Part shown: piece after piece, positions 1 to 8,366 of the stretch
How the letters are laid out: every line of letters begins with the position of its first letter
How positions within the stretch are numbered: position 1 is the stretch's first letter
Assembly (NCBI GenBank): GCA_963739545.1
Contig: CAVUAT010000014.1
Coordinates: 372,001 to 436,000, forward strand
DNA: 64,000 bases
Source: CAVUAT01 sp963739545
GTDB taxonomy: Bacteria; Actinomycetota; Thermoleophilia; Solirubrobacterales; 70-9
Direction of reading: 5' to 3'
Program-made: the position numbers and the translations under genes
Notes under the pieces: generated by a model
The model's input: the letters and a program-made list of their open reading frames with translations, nothing else
Databases searched by the model: none
What the model was told of the DNA's origin: nothing

Positions 1-1
1 C

Positions 2-274
2 TGTGACGACACGCCACCGCCCACCCTCACCGTGACCCCGCCCACGGGCACAGGCTCCGGCACGATCACGGGTACCGGCATCAACTGCCCCGGCGACTGC
101 ACCGAGACCTATGCCGTCGGCGCGGCGGTGACCCTGACCGCCAATCCGGCGGTCGACTCCACCTTCGCGGGCTGGAGCGGCGACTGCGCCGGCACCGGGA
201 CATGCGCGCTGACGATGAGCGCCAACAAGGCCGTCTCGGGCTCGTTCACCGCAACCCCGCCGCCTGGGCCGTAG
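2..274 (+). CDS. C-terminal part of a secreted/surface protein with a bacterial-repeat (InlB B-repeat-like) domain
   Basis: The frame is open from the window edge, so the start lies outside. The visible 90 residues hold one copy of a divergent InlB B-repeat-type module: a Gly/Thr-rich strand with paired cysteines (INCPGDCTETY), then TLTANP, FAGWSGDCAGTGTC and a closing strand with VSGSF. Such modules occur in extracellular proteins of soil actinobacteria as stalk or adhesion repeats; this is family knowledge. Four Cys in two pairs suggest disulfides and export. The protein ends in a short Pro-rich tail with TAG, and a terminator-like hairpin follows 20 bases later. The function of the whole protein cannot be told from this end. 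Confidence 0.7.
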   Translation, partial: CDDTPPPTLTVTPPTGTGSGTITGTGINCPGDCTETYAVGAAVTLTANPAVDSTFAGWSGDCAGTGTCALTMSANKAVSGSFTATPPPGP

Positions 275-294
275 TCAAGAGTTAGGGGGTTTGA

Positions 295-325
295 GGGGCC
301 GGCGGCAATGCCGGCCCCTCGTCCT
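295..325 (+). terminator. Hairpin after the surface protein
   Basis: A 9-bp perfect stem (295-303 with 310-318) with a 6-base loop is followed by a short pyrimidine-rich stretch containing TTTCC. It lies 20 bases after the stop codon of the surface-protein gene, so it is a likely intrinsic terminator, although the T tract is weak. Confidence 0.5.
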
Positions 326-381
326 TTCCGGCACCGGCCCATCGGCCGGGAATCAAGCCGCGCGCGTCATAGGCTGTCCCG

Positions 382-591
382 ATGGAACGGGGAGTGGTTG
401 CCGCTGGACACCCCGAGACGGCCGAGGCCGGCGCGCGGGTGCTTCATGAGGGCGGCAACGCCGTGGACGCCGCGCTCTGCGCGGTGCTCACCTCCTGCGT
501 GGCCGAGAGTCCGCTGACGGGGCTCGGCGATGAGTACCTCGATGCGGTCAGCAAGCTGTCGAGCCGACTCGAGCAGGTCACAGGCAGGTGA
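382..591 (+). pseudogene. 5' fragment of gamma-glutamyltransferase joined to foreign sequence
   Basis: The first ~50 residues (MERGVVAAGHPETAEAGARV, then GGNAVDAALCAV and ESPLTGLG) match the N-terminus of gamma-glutamyltransferase (Ntn-hydrolase; cleaves gamma-glutamyl bonds such as in glutathione). The family normally continues with a Gly-Gly-Phe segment and another ~450 residues that include the autocatalytic Thr. Here homology stops after about base 531. The frame runs on into DEYLDAVSKLSSRLEQVTGR and a TGA. That 20-residue tail resembles the end of tyrosine recombinases (the stretch after the catalytic Tyr), and it sits just upstream of attachment-site-like repeats, so a deletion may have joined the gene to an integrase remnant. 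This last step is inference. The product cannot be an active GGT. Confidence 0.6.
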
Positions 592-708
592 TCCACGCCC
601 CATAACTCGAAGCTATGACGCCCCGCATGACTCCCCGCAGCGCCTACTGAAATTGAATTGATGCCCGTTTGATGCCCGCTCCCAGACGAACGAGCTCGAC
701 CCGAAGAG

Positions 709-738
709 ACGAAAGGGCCGCGATTGCGGCCCTTTCGT
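709..738. terminator. 13-bp hairpin beside att-like region 1
   Basis: A perfect 13-bp stem (709-721 with 726-738) with a GATT loop. The arms begin ACGAAA and end TTTCGT, so it can terminate in either direction. The same stem with an ATAT loop occurs at 10411-10440, again four bases from a tRNA-fMet fragment. It therefore travels with the att-like structure. Confidence 0.65.
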
Positions 739-742
739 GAGG

Positions 743-762
743 TAGCGGGGGCGGGATTCGAA
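743..762 (-). repeat. 20-bp copy of the tRNA-fMet 3' end (att core remnant 1)
   Basis: Identical to 13113-13132, which is the discriminator, acceptor 3' strand and part of the T arm of the intact tRNA-fMet gene. Identity ends inside the T loop, so this is a partial, degraded copy and not a tRNA gene. Confidence 0.7.
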
Positions 763-978
763 ACTGTTCAGGCACGAGCTCAAGCCCGTCGAGGTCGCCT
801 GAGCTCTCCTGAGTTGTCCTCAGATTGATGCCCGGATTGATGCCCGGCTGCCAACGCCCATACCCGCAGCGCCAGGACCCCTGGGATCGCGGTTGGGAGC
901 AGGGTCGTGGCTTGGGCCGCGAAGTGCGGAGCGCGCCGGAGCTAGAAGGTCTCAGTCGGGCTAGGGCGCTGGCGTTGT

Positions 979-2262
979 CTAATCGGGAAGCTCCCCGTTG
1001 ATCAGCCAGCCTTGCGGGCGACCGAAGCGTGCCGTGGACCAAGCATCCAGCACCCGGACGCGTCTGCCGGCGACACCGCTGAGGTAGTACAGGTGCACGC
1101 CGAGATACATCGCGAAGGCCGGCCGCCCGGAGAGCGAAAGGTTCCTGACTTCGCAGACCGCCTTCCCCCGGCCCACCACCGCAAGCGCACCCTTGTCGAG
1201 ATATCGGAAAGGCGTCGAGGCCCCTGGCTGATCTCGCCGGATCGCTTTGGCGACGTGACGCGCCTGTTGGATCGCAACCGTTGCCAGCCCCGGAAGTGGA
1301 TTCCCGTCGGGTCCTTTGTGACTTGCCATGTCACCGATCGCGGAGATCTCGGGATGACCGGGAACGGTGCAGTCGGGGTTGACCTCGATTCGTCCTCCCC
1401 GGTCGGTGCTCGCGCCGGTCGCCCGGGCGACGATCTCGGTCAGCCCCGCGGAGCGTACGCCGGCGGCCCAGATCACCGTCCTGGTCGCGATCCGCTCCTC
1501 CCTGTCACCGCTCTTCACGGTCAATCCGCGCTCGTCGATGGCGCTCGCCTGCAGGCCCGCGCGCACCGTCACCCCGAGCGAGGCGAGCCCCTCGGCGGCC
1601 TTGGCCGAGAGCTTTTCGCTGAAGGCGGGCACGACCCGCTCGCCCGCATCCACCAGGATCACCTTGGCCTCGCTCGAGTCGATGCGTGAGAACTCGCGCT
1701 TCATGACGTTCGCGATGATCGCCAGTGCGCCCGAGATCTCCACCCCGGTCGGCCCTCCTCCCACGACGACGAACGTCAGCCACTCCTCCCTGGCTCGGGG
1801 GTCGGTGGCTCGCTCCGCCTGCTCGAAGGCGGAGGCGATCTGGTCGCGCAGCCGGAGGGCATCGCCGAGGGTCTTCAGGCCGAAGGTGACGTCCTTCCAT
1901 GCGTCGTTACCGAAGTAAGAGGTCTGAGCCCCGCAGGCGAGTATCAGGCTGTCGTAGCCCAACCGCTCCCCGGTGATCAGGGCTACCTCCTTCCGATCGG
2001 GATCGAGGTCGGTCACCTCCGCCATCAGGATGCTGGCATTGGACTGGCGCCTCAGGCGACCTCGGATCGCAGAGGCGCAATCACCGGGGGCCAGGCCAGC
2101 GGCAGCTACCTGATAGAGCAGCGGCTGGAAAAGGTGGTGATTCATCCGATCCACCACCGTCACCTCGGCATCGGCGCGGCGCAACCCCTGAGCCGCTGCA
2201 AGCCCCCCAAAACCGCCTCCGACGATTACGATCCGGCGCCCGGCGGCGTGCTCAGCCGGCAT
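979..2262 (-). CDS. Type II NADH dehydrogenase (NDH-2-like FAD oxidoreductase)
   Basis: A 427-residue single-polypeptide flavoprotein expected to oxidise NAD(P)H at the membrane surface and reduce quinone without proton pumping. Two Rossmann motifs are visible: an FAD-binding VIVGGGFGGLAAA near residue 11 and an NAD-binding VVVGGGPTGVEISGAL near residue 165. There is also the NDH-2-type HHLFQPLLYQVA after the first strand, and a late AIGD that closes the FAD site. The C-terminal third has the hydrophobic stretch AMYLGVHLYYLSGV typical of membrane-associated NDH-2. The start lies 9 bases after the GH15 stop codon, so the gene is the last of a coupled zwf-GH15-ndh set and could recycle the NAD(P)H made by Zwf. 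Confidence 0.85.
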   Translation of the reverse strand: MPAEHAAGRRIVIVGGGFGGLAAAQGLRRADAEVTVVDRMNHHLFQPLLYQVAAAGLAPGDCASAIRGRLRRQSNASILMAEVTDLDPDRKEVALITGERLGYDSLILACGAQTSYFGNDAWKDVTFGLKTLGDALRLRDQIASAFEQAERATDPRAREEWLTFVVVGGGPTGVEISGALAIIANVMKREFSRIDSSEAKVILVDAGERVVPAFSEKLSAKAAEGLASLGVTVRAGLQASAIDERGLTVKSGDREERIATRTVIWAAGVRSAGLTEIVARATGASTDRGGRIEVNPDCTVPGHPEISAIGDMASHKGPDGNPLPGLATVAIQQARHVAKAIRRDQPGASTPFRYLDKGALAVVGRGKAVCEVRNLSLSGRPAFAMYLGVHLYYLSGVAGRRVRVLDAWSTARFGRPQGWLINGELPD

Positions 2263-2271
2263 GCGGGTCGT

Positions 2272-4197
2272 TCACGCGCCGACCTCCGCGAGCCGCTCGG
2301 CGAGGATGATCCGCCCGGCCGCCTCGATCAGCGCCAGGTGGGAGAACGCCTGGGGGAAGTTGCCCAGGTGGCGTCCGGTGCTGGTGTCGAACTCTTCTGC
2401 GTAAAGGCCCAACGGGGAAGCAACCCTCAGCAGCCGATCCATGAGATCGCGGGCGCGCTGATGCTTCCCGATCACGGCTAATGCCGAGACCAGCCAGAAG
2501 GAGCAAATCAGGAAGCTGCCCTCTTTTCCTGAGAGGCCGTCGTCAGTCTCGGTCGTGACGTAGCGAAGCACGAACCCGTCCTCGGTCAAGTCGTCGGCGA
2601 TCGCCGTCACGCTCTTGTGCAGGGTCTCGTCCTCTCCCGGAAGAAAGCCGAAGATCGCTGCCAGCAGCGTGGAGGCGTCGAGCGCATCGGTCTCGTAGTG
2701 CTGGCGCAGGACCCCGTCCCGGACTCCGTTCTCGAGGATGTCCTTGCGGATCTCCTCGGCCGTCTTCCCCCATTCTGCCTGGAGGTCGGCGTCGCCGCGG
2801 ATCTCGGCCAGCTTCGAGGCGCGGTCGAGCGCTACCCAGCACATCAGCTTCGAGGAGACGTAGTGCTGGGGCTTGCCGCGAGCCTCCCAGATTCCCTGGT
2901 CGGGATTTCCCCAGATGTCGGTGGCGCACTGGGCCTGGGACTGGACGATCGGCCATAGCCGCCGGGGGAGCCGCTGGCTGCGACGCGTGTGCAAGAGAAT
3001 CGAGTCCAGGACCGCGCCGAAGACGTCGTTCTGCCGCTGGTCGAAGGCGCCATTCCCGACCCGGACTGGGCTCGCCCCCATATAGCCGGAGAGGTCATCG
3101 CGGGTGGACTCCGTCAGGTCGCGATGCCCGTCGATCCCGTACATGATCTGCAGGGCCCCATCCTCGTTTGCCTCTAAATCACCCACGAATTGCATGAACT
3201 CGTCGGCCTCCCAATCAAGGTTGAGGAAGTGGAGCGCCTGGAGAGTGAATGTCGAGTCGCGCATCCAGCTGAAGCGGTAGTCCCAGTTCCGCTCGCCGCC
3301 GGGGGTCTCCGGCAGCGAGGTCGTGAGGGCTGCCACAGTCGCCCCCGTCGGCATGTAGGTGAGGCCCTTTATCGCCAGTGCGGAGCGCTGGATCGGCTCC
3401 CGGAAGCGATGATCGGGCATGCGGGCCTCTGCCAGCCAGCCCCGCCAGTAGCGAGCGGTCGCGGCCAGGCGGCCGTTGGCGTCATCGATGTCCTGCGGCG
3501 ACGCCAGCTCCTCAGCCCAAGAGAGGGAACAGAAGGCCTGCTCCCCCTTCTCCAGCCTGTGGCGGCCCCGCGCGGACTCGCCCTCGATGCCGAGCGGCAT
3601 GCTGCTCCGCAGCCTGATCGTGACGCCGGCGCCGGTGGCATCGGCAGTGTGGCGGTCGTCACCCACCATTGACCACTCCGCCGGTACGCGGCCGTAATCG
3701 AAATCTGGCTCGCAGATCAGCTCGATCTCAACGGTCCCCTCCAGGCACATCACGACACGCACCAGCATGTGTTCGCCGTCCTCGTCAGCCGGCGGCCGCG
3801 TGTGCGGGGTGACCTTGTCCTCGTGGCTGGTGGGACCCATCGTGAGCGCCTCCCGCACCAGGGCCCAGCCCGTCGGTGTGTGCCAGGTGGTGTTGAGGAT
3901 GTTGGTCCCCGGCTCGTAAATCCGCGCGGTGGGAACGTTGATCCCGAACGGGCCCAACCTGAAGGCGCCGGCTTGGCGGTCGAGCAGCGTGCCGAAAACG
4001 CTGGGCGAGTCGAAACGCGGAACGCAGAGCCAGTCGACCGCGCCGTCCGGCGCCACCAGGGCTCCGGTGTGACAGTTGGAGAGAAAGGCGTAGTCGGCAA
4101 TCGGCGGGAACGGCGAAGGCGCGGCGGCGCTCGGCTCCGCTGCCGGTTCGGACGCGCTCCTCGTCTTTGTCGGGCTCTTCGCCTTGGCCGCACTCAC
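2272..4197 (-). CDS. Glycoside hydrolase family 15 protein (glucoamylase/trehalase-like)
   Basis: About 641 residues. A GTG start at 4197 overlaps the zwf TGA by four bases (GTGA), a typical translational-coupling junction; the frame extends further upstream into zwf but that is not needed. After a low-complexity Ala/Pro leader of ~35 residues comes the N-terminal beta-sandwich (PPIADYAFLSNCHTGALVAP, DWLCVPRFDSPSVF). It is followed by the (alpha/alpha)6 barrel with NWDYRFSWMRDS, DQGIWEARG and a C-terminal GLYAEEFD segment. These are GH15 signatures. Bacterial relatives hydrolyse alpha-glucosides or trehalose; which one applies here cannot be told. No signal peptide is seen, so it probably acts in the cytoplasm, feeding glucose to the neighbouring Zwf route. 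Confidence 0.88.
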   Translation of the reverse strand: MSAAKAKSPTKTRSASEPAAEPSAAAPSPFPPIADYAFLSNCHTGALVAPDGAVDWLCVPRFDSPSVFGTLLDRQAGAFRLGPFGINVPTARIYEPGTNILNTTWHTPTGWALVREALTMGPTSHEDKVTPHTRPPADEDGEHMLVRVVMCLEGTVEIELICEPDFDYGRVPAEWSMVGDDRHTADATGAGVTIRLRSSMPLGIEGESARGRHRLEKGEQAFCSLSWAEELASPQDIDDANGRLAATARYWRGWLAEARMPDHRFREPIQRSALAIKGLTYMPTGATVAALTTSLPETPGGERNWDYRFSWMRDSTFTLQALHFLNLDWEADEFMQFVGDLEANEDGALQIMYGIDGHRDLTESTRDDLSGYMGASPVRVGNGAFDQRQNDVFGAVLDSILLHTRRSQRLPRRLWPIVQSQAQCATDIWGNPDQGIWEARGKPQHYVSSKLMCWVALDRASKLAEIRGDADLQAEWGKTAEEIRKDILENGVRDGVLRQHYETDALDASTLLAAIFGFLPGEDETLHKSVTAIADDLTEDGFVLRYVTTETDDGLSGKEGSFLICSFWLVSALAVIGKHQRARDLMDRLLRVASPLGLYAEEFDTSTGRHLGNFPQAFSHLALIEAAGRIILAERLAEVGA

Positions 4198-5594
4198 GAC
4201 TTGATCCAGGGATCGCGCCAGCCGCCGTAATCCTTGACCAGCTTCTCGGCCGCCGGGGGACCCCACGTGCCGGGCTTATAGGGGTGCACCTTGGGTGGCC
4301 TGTCGAGCAGGGGTTCCATGATTCTCCAGGTCTCCTCGATGTTGTCCTGCCGCGTGAAGCGCGTGATGTCGCCGAGCATCGCAGCGTGCAGCAGCACCTC
4401 ATAGGGCGTCGGACCCTCGCCGCCCTGTTGGGCGAACTCCATATCGAGGTGGACCCGCTCGGGCTTGGCGGCGTCGCCGCGTTGGGCATCGACCAAGATC
4501 CGGATGCCGGTGCTCGGATAGAGCCTGATCACGAGCTCGTCCGGTTTCGGCCTCAGGTTTCTCGTGGCGAAACCCAGCCGAGGCGGCTCCTTGAAGATCA
4601 GCCGCAGCTCCCACTGGGTGACCGGGAGAAGCTTGCCGGTGCGGATGAAGAAGGGCACGCCGGTCCAGCGCCAGTTGTCGATCTCGAAGCGCGCGGCGGC
4701 GTAGGTCTCCGTGCTCGAGCCCCGGGCCACACCCTTGATCTGCTTGTACCCCCTGTACTGCCCCCGGACGTACTGCGATGGGTCGGCCTGCGGCATGGCC
4801 GCGAACACGGCGAACATCGCGTCCTTCACCGGCCGGGCCTCGCGGCTCGCGGGCGGCTCCATCGCGGTCGCCGCAACCACCTGCATCAGGTGGTTTACGA
4901 CGACGTCCCTGAGCGCGCCGACCGGGTCATAGAAGTGACCGCGGTCTGCCACCCCGAAGTCCTCGGCCATCGTGATCTGGACGCAATCGATGCTGTTGCG
5001 GTCCCAGAGAGGCTCGAACATTGCGTTCGCGAAGCGGAGGAAGAGGATCTCTGTCAGGCCCATCAAGCCGAGGAAGTGGTCGATCCGGTAGAGCTGGTCC
5101 TCGTCGATGTACTTGTGGATCTCGTCAGCCAGCGCCCGAGCCGACTCGAGGTCGTGGCCGAAGGGCTTCTCGACCACCACCCGCGCGTTCTTGGTCAGGT
5201 CCGAACCGGCCAGCCCCTTGATGGTCATTCCGAACAGCGACGGCGGAATCTCCAGATAGAAGACGGGCCTTCGGGCACCCTTGATCTCCTCGGCGAGGCG
5301 GTCGTAAGTCGCATCGTCCGCGAAGTCACCCTGAACGTAGGAGAACCGCTTGGCGAGGCGGTTGAAGACCTTCGGATCGGGCTTCCGCCCCGAGGAGGTC
5401 TCGATCGCCTTGCGGGCGTGCTGGCGAAGGTCGGCTTCCGACCAGTCGTCGAAGGCCACACCCACGATCGGGCAATCCAGGAGGCCGCGCGCCTCGAGCC
5501 GGTATAACGAGTTGAAGGTCATCACCTTCGCCAAGTCGCCGGTGATCCCGAAGATGACGAAAAAATCGCATGAGCGATCAACCTTCCTTGGCAT
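4194..5594 (-). CDS. zwf: Glucose-6-phosphate 1-dehydrogenase (divergent)
   Basis: 466 residues. It oxidises glucose 6-phosphate to 6-phosphogluconolactone with NAD(P)+, the entry to the oxidative pentose phosphate path. The N-terminal nucleotide motif is FGITGDLAK. EKPFGHDLESA and RIDHFLG (with the catalytic His) are present, as is a C-terminal half with the family landmarks GALRDVVVNHLMQ and FIRTGKLL. Two positions deviate: the usual Lys after DHYLG is replaced (FLGLMGLTE), and the segment after GDLAK is VMTFNSLY, not the usual KKLLPALY type. An in-frame TTG lies at 5603, but the ATG at 5594 has a GGAG just upstream and fits better. It is coupled to the GH15 gene and divergent from the epimerase gene. 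Confidence 0.88.
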   Translation of the reverse strand: MPRKVDRSCDFFVIFGITGDLAKVMTFNSLYRLEARGLLDCPIVGVAFDDWSEADLRQHARKAIETSSGRKPDPKVFNRLAKRFSYVQGDFADDATYDRLAEEIKGARRPVFYLEIPPSLFGMTIKGLAGSDLTKNARVVVEKPFGHDLESARALADEIHKYIDEDQLYRIDHFLGLMGLTEILFLRFANAMFEPLWDRNSIDCVQITMAEDFGVADRGHFYDPVGALRDVVVNHLMQVVAATAMEPPASREARPVKDAMFAVFAAMPQADPSQYVRGQYRGYKQIKGVARGSSTETYAAARFEIDNWRWTGVPFFIRTGKLLPVTQWELRLIFKEPPRLGFATRNLRPKPDELVIRLYPSTGIRILVDAQRGDAAKPERVHLDMEFAQQGGEGPTPYEVLLHAAMLGDITRFTRQDNIEETWRIMEPLLDRPPKVHPYKPGTWGPPAAEKLVKDYGGWRDPWIKS

Positions 5595-5726
5595 CGGCTC
5601 CAATCCTAGTTAGGACCGTGGGCTAGGTGGAGTCCGCAATCTATGCGCGTGCCAAGAGCCGGGGTGTGAATCGAATGTGAACGGCCGACGTCCCACTTGG
5701 CGCCGGGCCTGCATCATTGGCGGGAG

Positions 5727-6659
5727 ATGATCGGGACGCGGATGGTCGATGGCGTTCCCGCGCTGACGCTCGCGAGCGACAGCCTCGAGGCGACGTTCGT
5801 TCCCAACGCTGACATGGTCGGCTGCTCGCTCCGCCATCGCGGGAAGGAGCTGCTGGGCCAGCGCGGAGGCCTGCGCACGTACATCGAAGAGCGCTCGACG
5901 ATGGGGATCCCGCTCCTTCATCCCTGGGCGAATCGCCTCGCCCAGACCCGGTTCTCGGTTGCTGGCGGCGAGGTCGACCTCGGCGCGGACGCGATGGCGG
6001 TGACCCGGGATCCCAACGGCCTGGCGATGCACGGCCTGCTCGCCGCCGCGGTGGGATGGCACGTGGACCGCCACGAGGCCACGGACGACGGCGGGGTCCT
6101 GGCGGCAGGCTTCGACTTCGCGGGCCACCGAGAGCTGATGGCGGCGTTCCACTTCCCGCACGAGGTGCTCTTCGAGGCGAGGCTGCAGGGGCCGACGCTG
6201 ACGATCACGACCACGGTCGTCGCATCGGGTGGGAGGCCCGTTCCGATCTCGTTCGGCTACCACCCCTACTTGCGCCTTCCCGATGTCGATCGCTCCGAAT
6301 GGGCGGTCGAGATTCCCGCGCGCGAGCGGCTGGAGCTCGACGAGCGCATGCTCCCAACCGGACGCCGGGAGCGGGTCCAGGTCGAGGCCGGCCAGCTCGG
6401 CTCGAGGACCTTCGATGACGCCTACTTTGCTCCTGATCAGGGAGCGCCGTTCGTGCTCGCCGGTGGCGGCCGGCGGATCGAGCTCGGGATGGGAGCCGGA
6501 TATCGGTTCGCTCAGGTGTACGCGCCCTCGGATGACGACGTGGTCGCCTTCGAGCCGATGACCGCCCCGACTAATGCTCTGGTCGCCGGCGGACCGGATT
6601 TACCGATCCTGGAGCCCGGCGGGCGCTATGAAGCGACCTTCACGATCGCGATCACCTGA
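5727..6659 (+). CDS. Aldose 1-epimerase family protein
   Basis: 310 residues from the ATG at 5727, which is preceded by GGCGGGAG. A TTG at 5697 would add ten residues. Members interconvert alpha and beta anomers of hexoses or act on hexose 6-phosphates, using a His base and a Glu. Visible here are a beta-rich fold with NADMVGCSLRHRGKELL, GIPLLHPWANRL, GLAMHGLL (probable catalytic His), FGYHPYLRLP (second conserved His) and FEPMTAPTNAL, which carries the likely catalytic Glu. It is divergent from zwf across a 132-bp gap, so it probably supplies the right anomer to the adjoining sugar-oxidation genes. Substrate unknown. Confidence 0.82.
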   Translation: MIGTRMVDGVPALTLASDSLEATFVPNADMVGCSLRHRGKELLGQRGGLRTYIEERSTMGIPLLHPWANRLAQTRFSVAGGEVDLGADAMAVTRDPNGLAMHGLLAAAVGWHVDRHEATDDGGVLAAGFDFAGHRELMAAFHFPHEVLFEARLQGPTLTITTTVVASGGRPVPISFGYHPYLRLPDVDRSEWAVEIPARERLELDERMLPTGRRERVQVEAGQLGSRTFDDAYFAPDQGAPFVLAGGGRRIELGMGAGYRFAQVYAPSDDDVVAFEPMTAPTNALVAGGPDLPILEPGGRYEATFTIAIT

Positions 6660-6844
6660 GTCGACAAATATGGTTGATGACTGGATCGCTCAGCTGGTCG
6701 TATTTTGCGTCATTCGCGCCTCACTAGCTACGGCCGAGGGGTCTGTGCCGGGTCGTTCGCAGGACGGGCGAAGAGGATCGGAAGAAAATCCCAAAGAAGA
6801 ACATCGTCGTCGTTCCTTCTCATGAGATGACCGAAGGGCCTCAC
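6660..6844. other. Convergent gap without a gene
   Basis: This gap between the convergent epimerase and flavoprotein genes is visibly richer in A and T than its surroundings. I see no open frame with coding character, no tRNA and no clear terminator hairpin in it. Confidence 0.4.
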
Positions 6845-8290
6845 TCATCGATGGTCGGCGCCGGCGTCCCATGCCATCCCCTCGTCTGCCCCGGCCGAGC
6901 GAGAGTCGAGCTGGCGTGCGGCTCTGACCGCTGCGCGTCCGAGCGCGTTGGCATAGGTGGGGAAGGAGAAGGGAACCAGCGCGAGCTCCTCGACCTTCAT
7001 GCCGGAAGCGACCGCGAGCGCTGCCAGCTGGGCGAGTTCGACGGCCCGCTCACCCACGATGTGACAGCCGAGGATCGTGTGGTTATCGCGGTCGGCGACG
7101 AGCTTGCAGAACCCCGTGGGGCGACCGTCGATGATCGGGCGCGGCATGGAGCCGAAGCTTTCCGTGCCCACGACGACGTCATGGGTCTCGCGGGCGGTCG
7201 CCTCGCTGAGCCCGACAGAGGCGTATTCGGGGTCGGTGAAGCTGCCCAGAGGGCTGACCTCCGCGGGAAGGACCTCGGTGCTTCCGACGGTGGCGTTGGT
7301 CGCTGCGAGGTAGGCCTCGCGCGCGGCCTCGTGCACGACCATGAGGTGCCCGGTGACGTCTCCCGCGGCGTAGATGCCCGGGGCGGTCGTGCGGAGCTGG
7401 GAGTCCACCTTGATGTAGCCGCGGGGGTCGGTCTCCACCCCCGCGACCGCGAGGTCGAGCCGGTCGGTGTTCGCGACCCAGCCGACCGCGACCACGGCCA
7501 GCGTCGCGTCGATTTGTGCCTGTGCATCGCTCCCGGAATAGACGAGTCGCACTCCGGCGGGAGATGGTTCGAAGCGCTCGATCGTTCCGGCGTGCTCAAG
7601 GACGCGCACGCCGGAGGCCTGCAGCGCCGTGCTCATCGCTGCCGCCACCTGCTCGTCCTCGCTCATGAGGATGCGGGGGGCGGCCTCGAACAGGGTGACC
7701 CGCGATCCGAAGGCGTTGAAGATCGAGGCGACCTGGACCCCGGTCGCACCGGCGCCGATCACCAGCAGCGAGTCGGGCGCCGATTCGAGGCGCCAGGCGT
7801 CGCTGTGGGTGCAGGTCAACTCGAAGCCGGGCAAGGGGAGCTGCCGCGACACGCCGCCGGTGCACACGATGACGTTCGCGGCTCGCAGTCGAGGTCCGTT
7901 GTCGCTCTCGATCACGTGCGGCGCGACGAAGCGGGCGGTTCCGGCGTGCTCGTAGAGGGTCACGCCGGCCTGCTCGAGCTCGTCGCGCAAGAGCGCGTGC
8001 GCGCGCACGTCGCCGGTGACCTCGCGCACGCGCGCGAGCAGACGCCGATAGTCGAGCCTGGGCTCGCCGGCGCTGATCCCGTAATGCCCGAGTTGCCTCG
8101 CCTCCCGCATCAGGCGCGCCGCGTGGGCCAAGGTCCGCACCGGCACCGGCCCGTCGTTGGCGGCCATTCCCCCGAGCTCGTCGCGCGTGACGAGGGCCGT
8201 TCGAGCTCCGAGTCGCGCCGCGCGCAGCGCGGCGACCACGCCCGCGGGCCCGGCGCCGATCACGATCACAGCGAGGTCGTCAGTGGGCAC
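6845..8290 (-). CDS. Class-I flavoprotein disulfide-reductase-like protein lacking the redox cysteines
   Basis: 481 residues from the GTG at 8290. The frame is open further upstream but would overlap the divergent gene. The fold is that of dihydrolipoamide dehydrogenase or mercuric reductase: VIVIGAGPAGVVAA near residue 9, a second Rossmann motif LLVIGAGATGVQVA, GIYAAGDVTG, and the dimerisation domain with FTDPEYASVGLSE. The redox site that normally reads GGTCxNxGCxPSK is GGMAANDGPVPVR here, so both Cys are gone. The C-terminal His-Pro-Thr motif is FSFPTYAN, so the base His is gone as well. It should still bind FAD and NAD(P)H but cannot be a disulfide reductase. A soluble transhydrogenase-like or quinone-reductase role is possible. 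Confidence 0.8.
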   Translation of the reverse strand: MPTDDLAVIVIGAGPAGVVAALRAARLGARTALVTRDELGGMAANDGPVPVRTLAHAARLMREARQLGHYGISAGEPRLDYRRLLARVREVTGDVRAHALLRDELEQAGVTLYEHAGTARFVAPHVIESDNGPRLRAANVIVCTGGVSRQLPLPGFELTCTHSDAWRLESAPDSLLVIGAGATGVQVASIFNAFGSRVTLFEAAPRILMSEDEQVAAAMSTALQASGVRVLEHAGTIERFEPSPAGVRLVYSGSDAQAQIDATLAVVAVGWVANTDRLDLAVAGVETDPRGYIKVDSQLRTTAPGIYAAGDVTGHLMVVHEAAREAYLAATNATVGSTEVLPAEVSPLGSFTDPEYASVGLSEATARETHDVVVGTESFGSMPRPIIDGRPTGFCKLVADRDNHTILGCHIVGERAVELAQLAALAVASGMKVEELALVPFSFPTYANALGRAAVRAARQLDSRSAGADEGMAWDAGADHR

Positions 8291-8366
8291 GCTCGAAGCG
8301 TCGCATCTTCTGGGCCCGCTGCGGGGCCTGAGCGCCTCGGAGGCACCGGGTAAGGGGGCCTGCGGC

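Larger units (their letters stand above)
658..846. repeat. Attachment-site-like region 1: tandem TTGATGCCCG pairs flanking a tRNA-fMet 3' fragment
   Basis: The decamer TTGATGCCCG occurs four times in the same orientation: 658-667, 669-678, 825-834 and 837-846. The two pairs flank a 20-bp exact copy of the 3' end of the initiator tRNA gene (743-762, minus orientation). This is the arrangement expected of an integrase attachment site, with arm-type repeats around a core. A related layout, with one nearly identical pair, recurs at 10360-10486. The 592-978 stretch holds no convincing gene. Confidence 0.6.
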
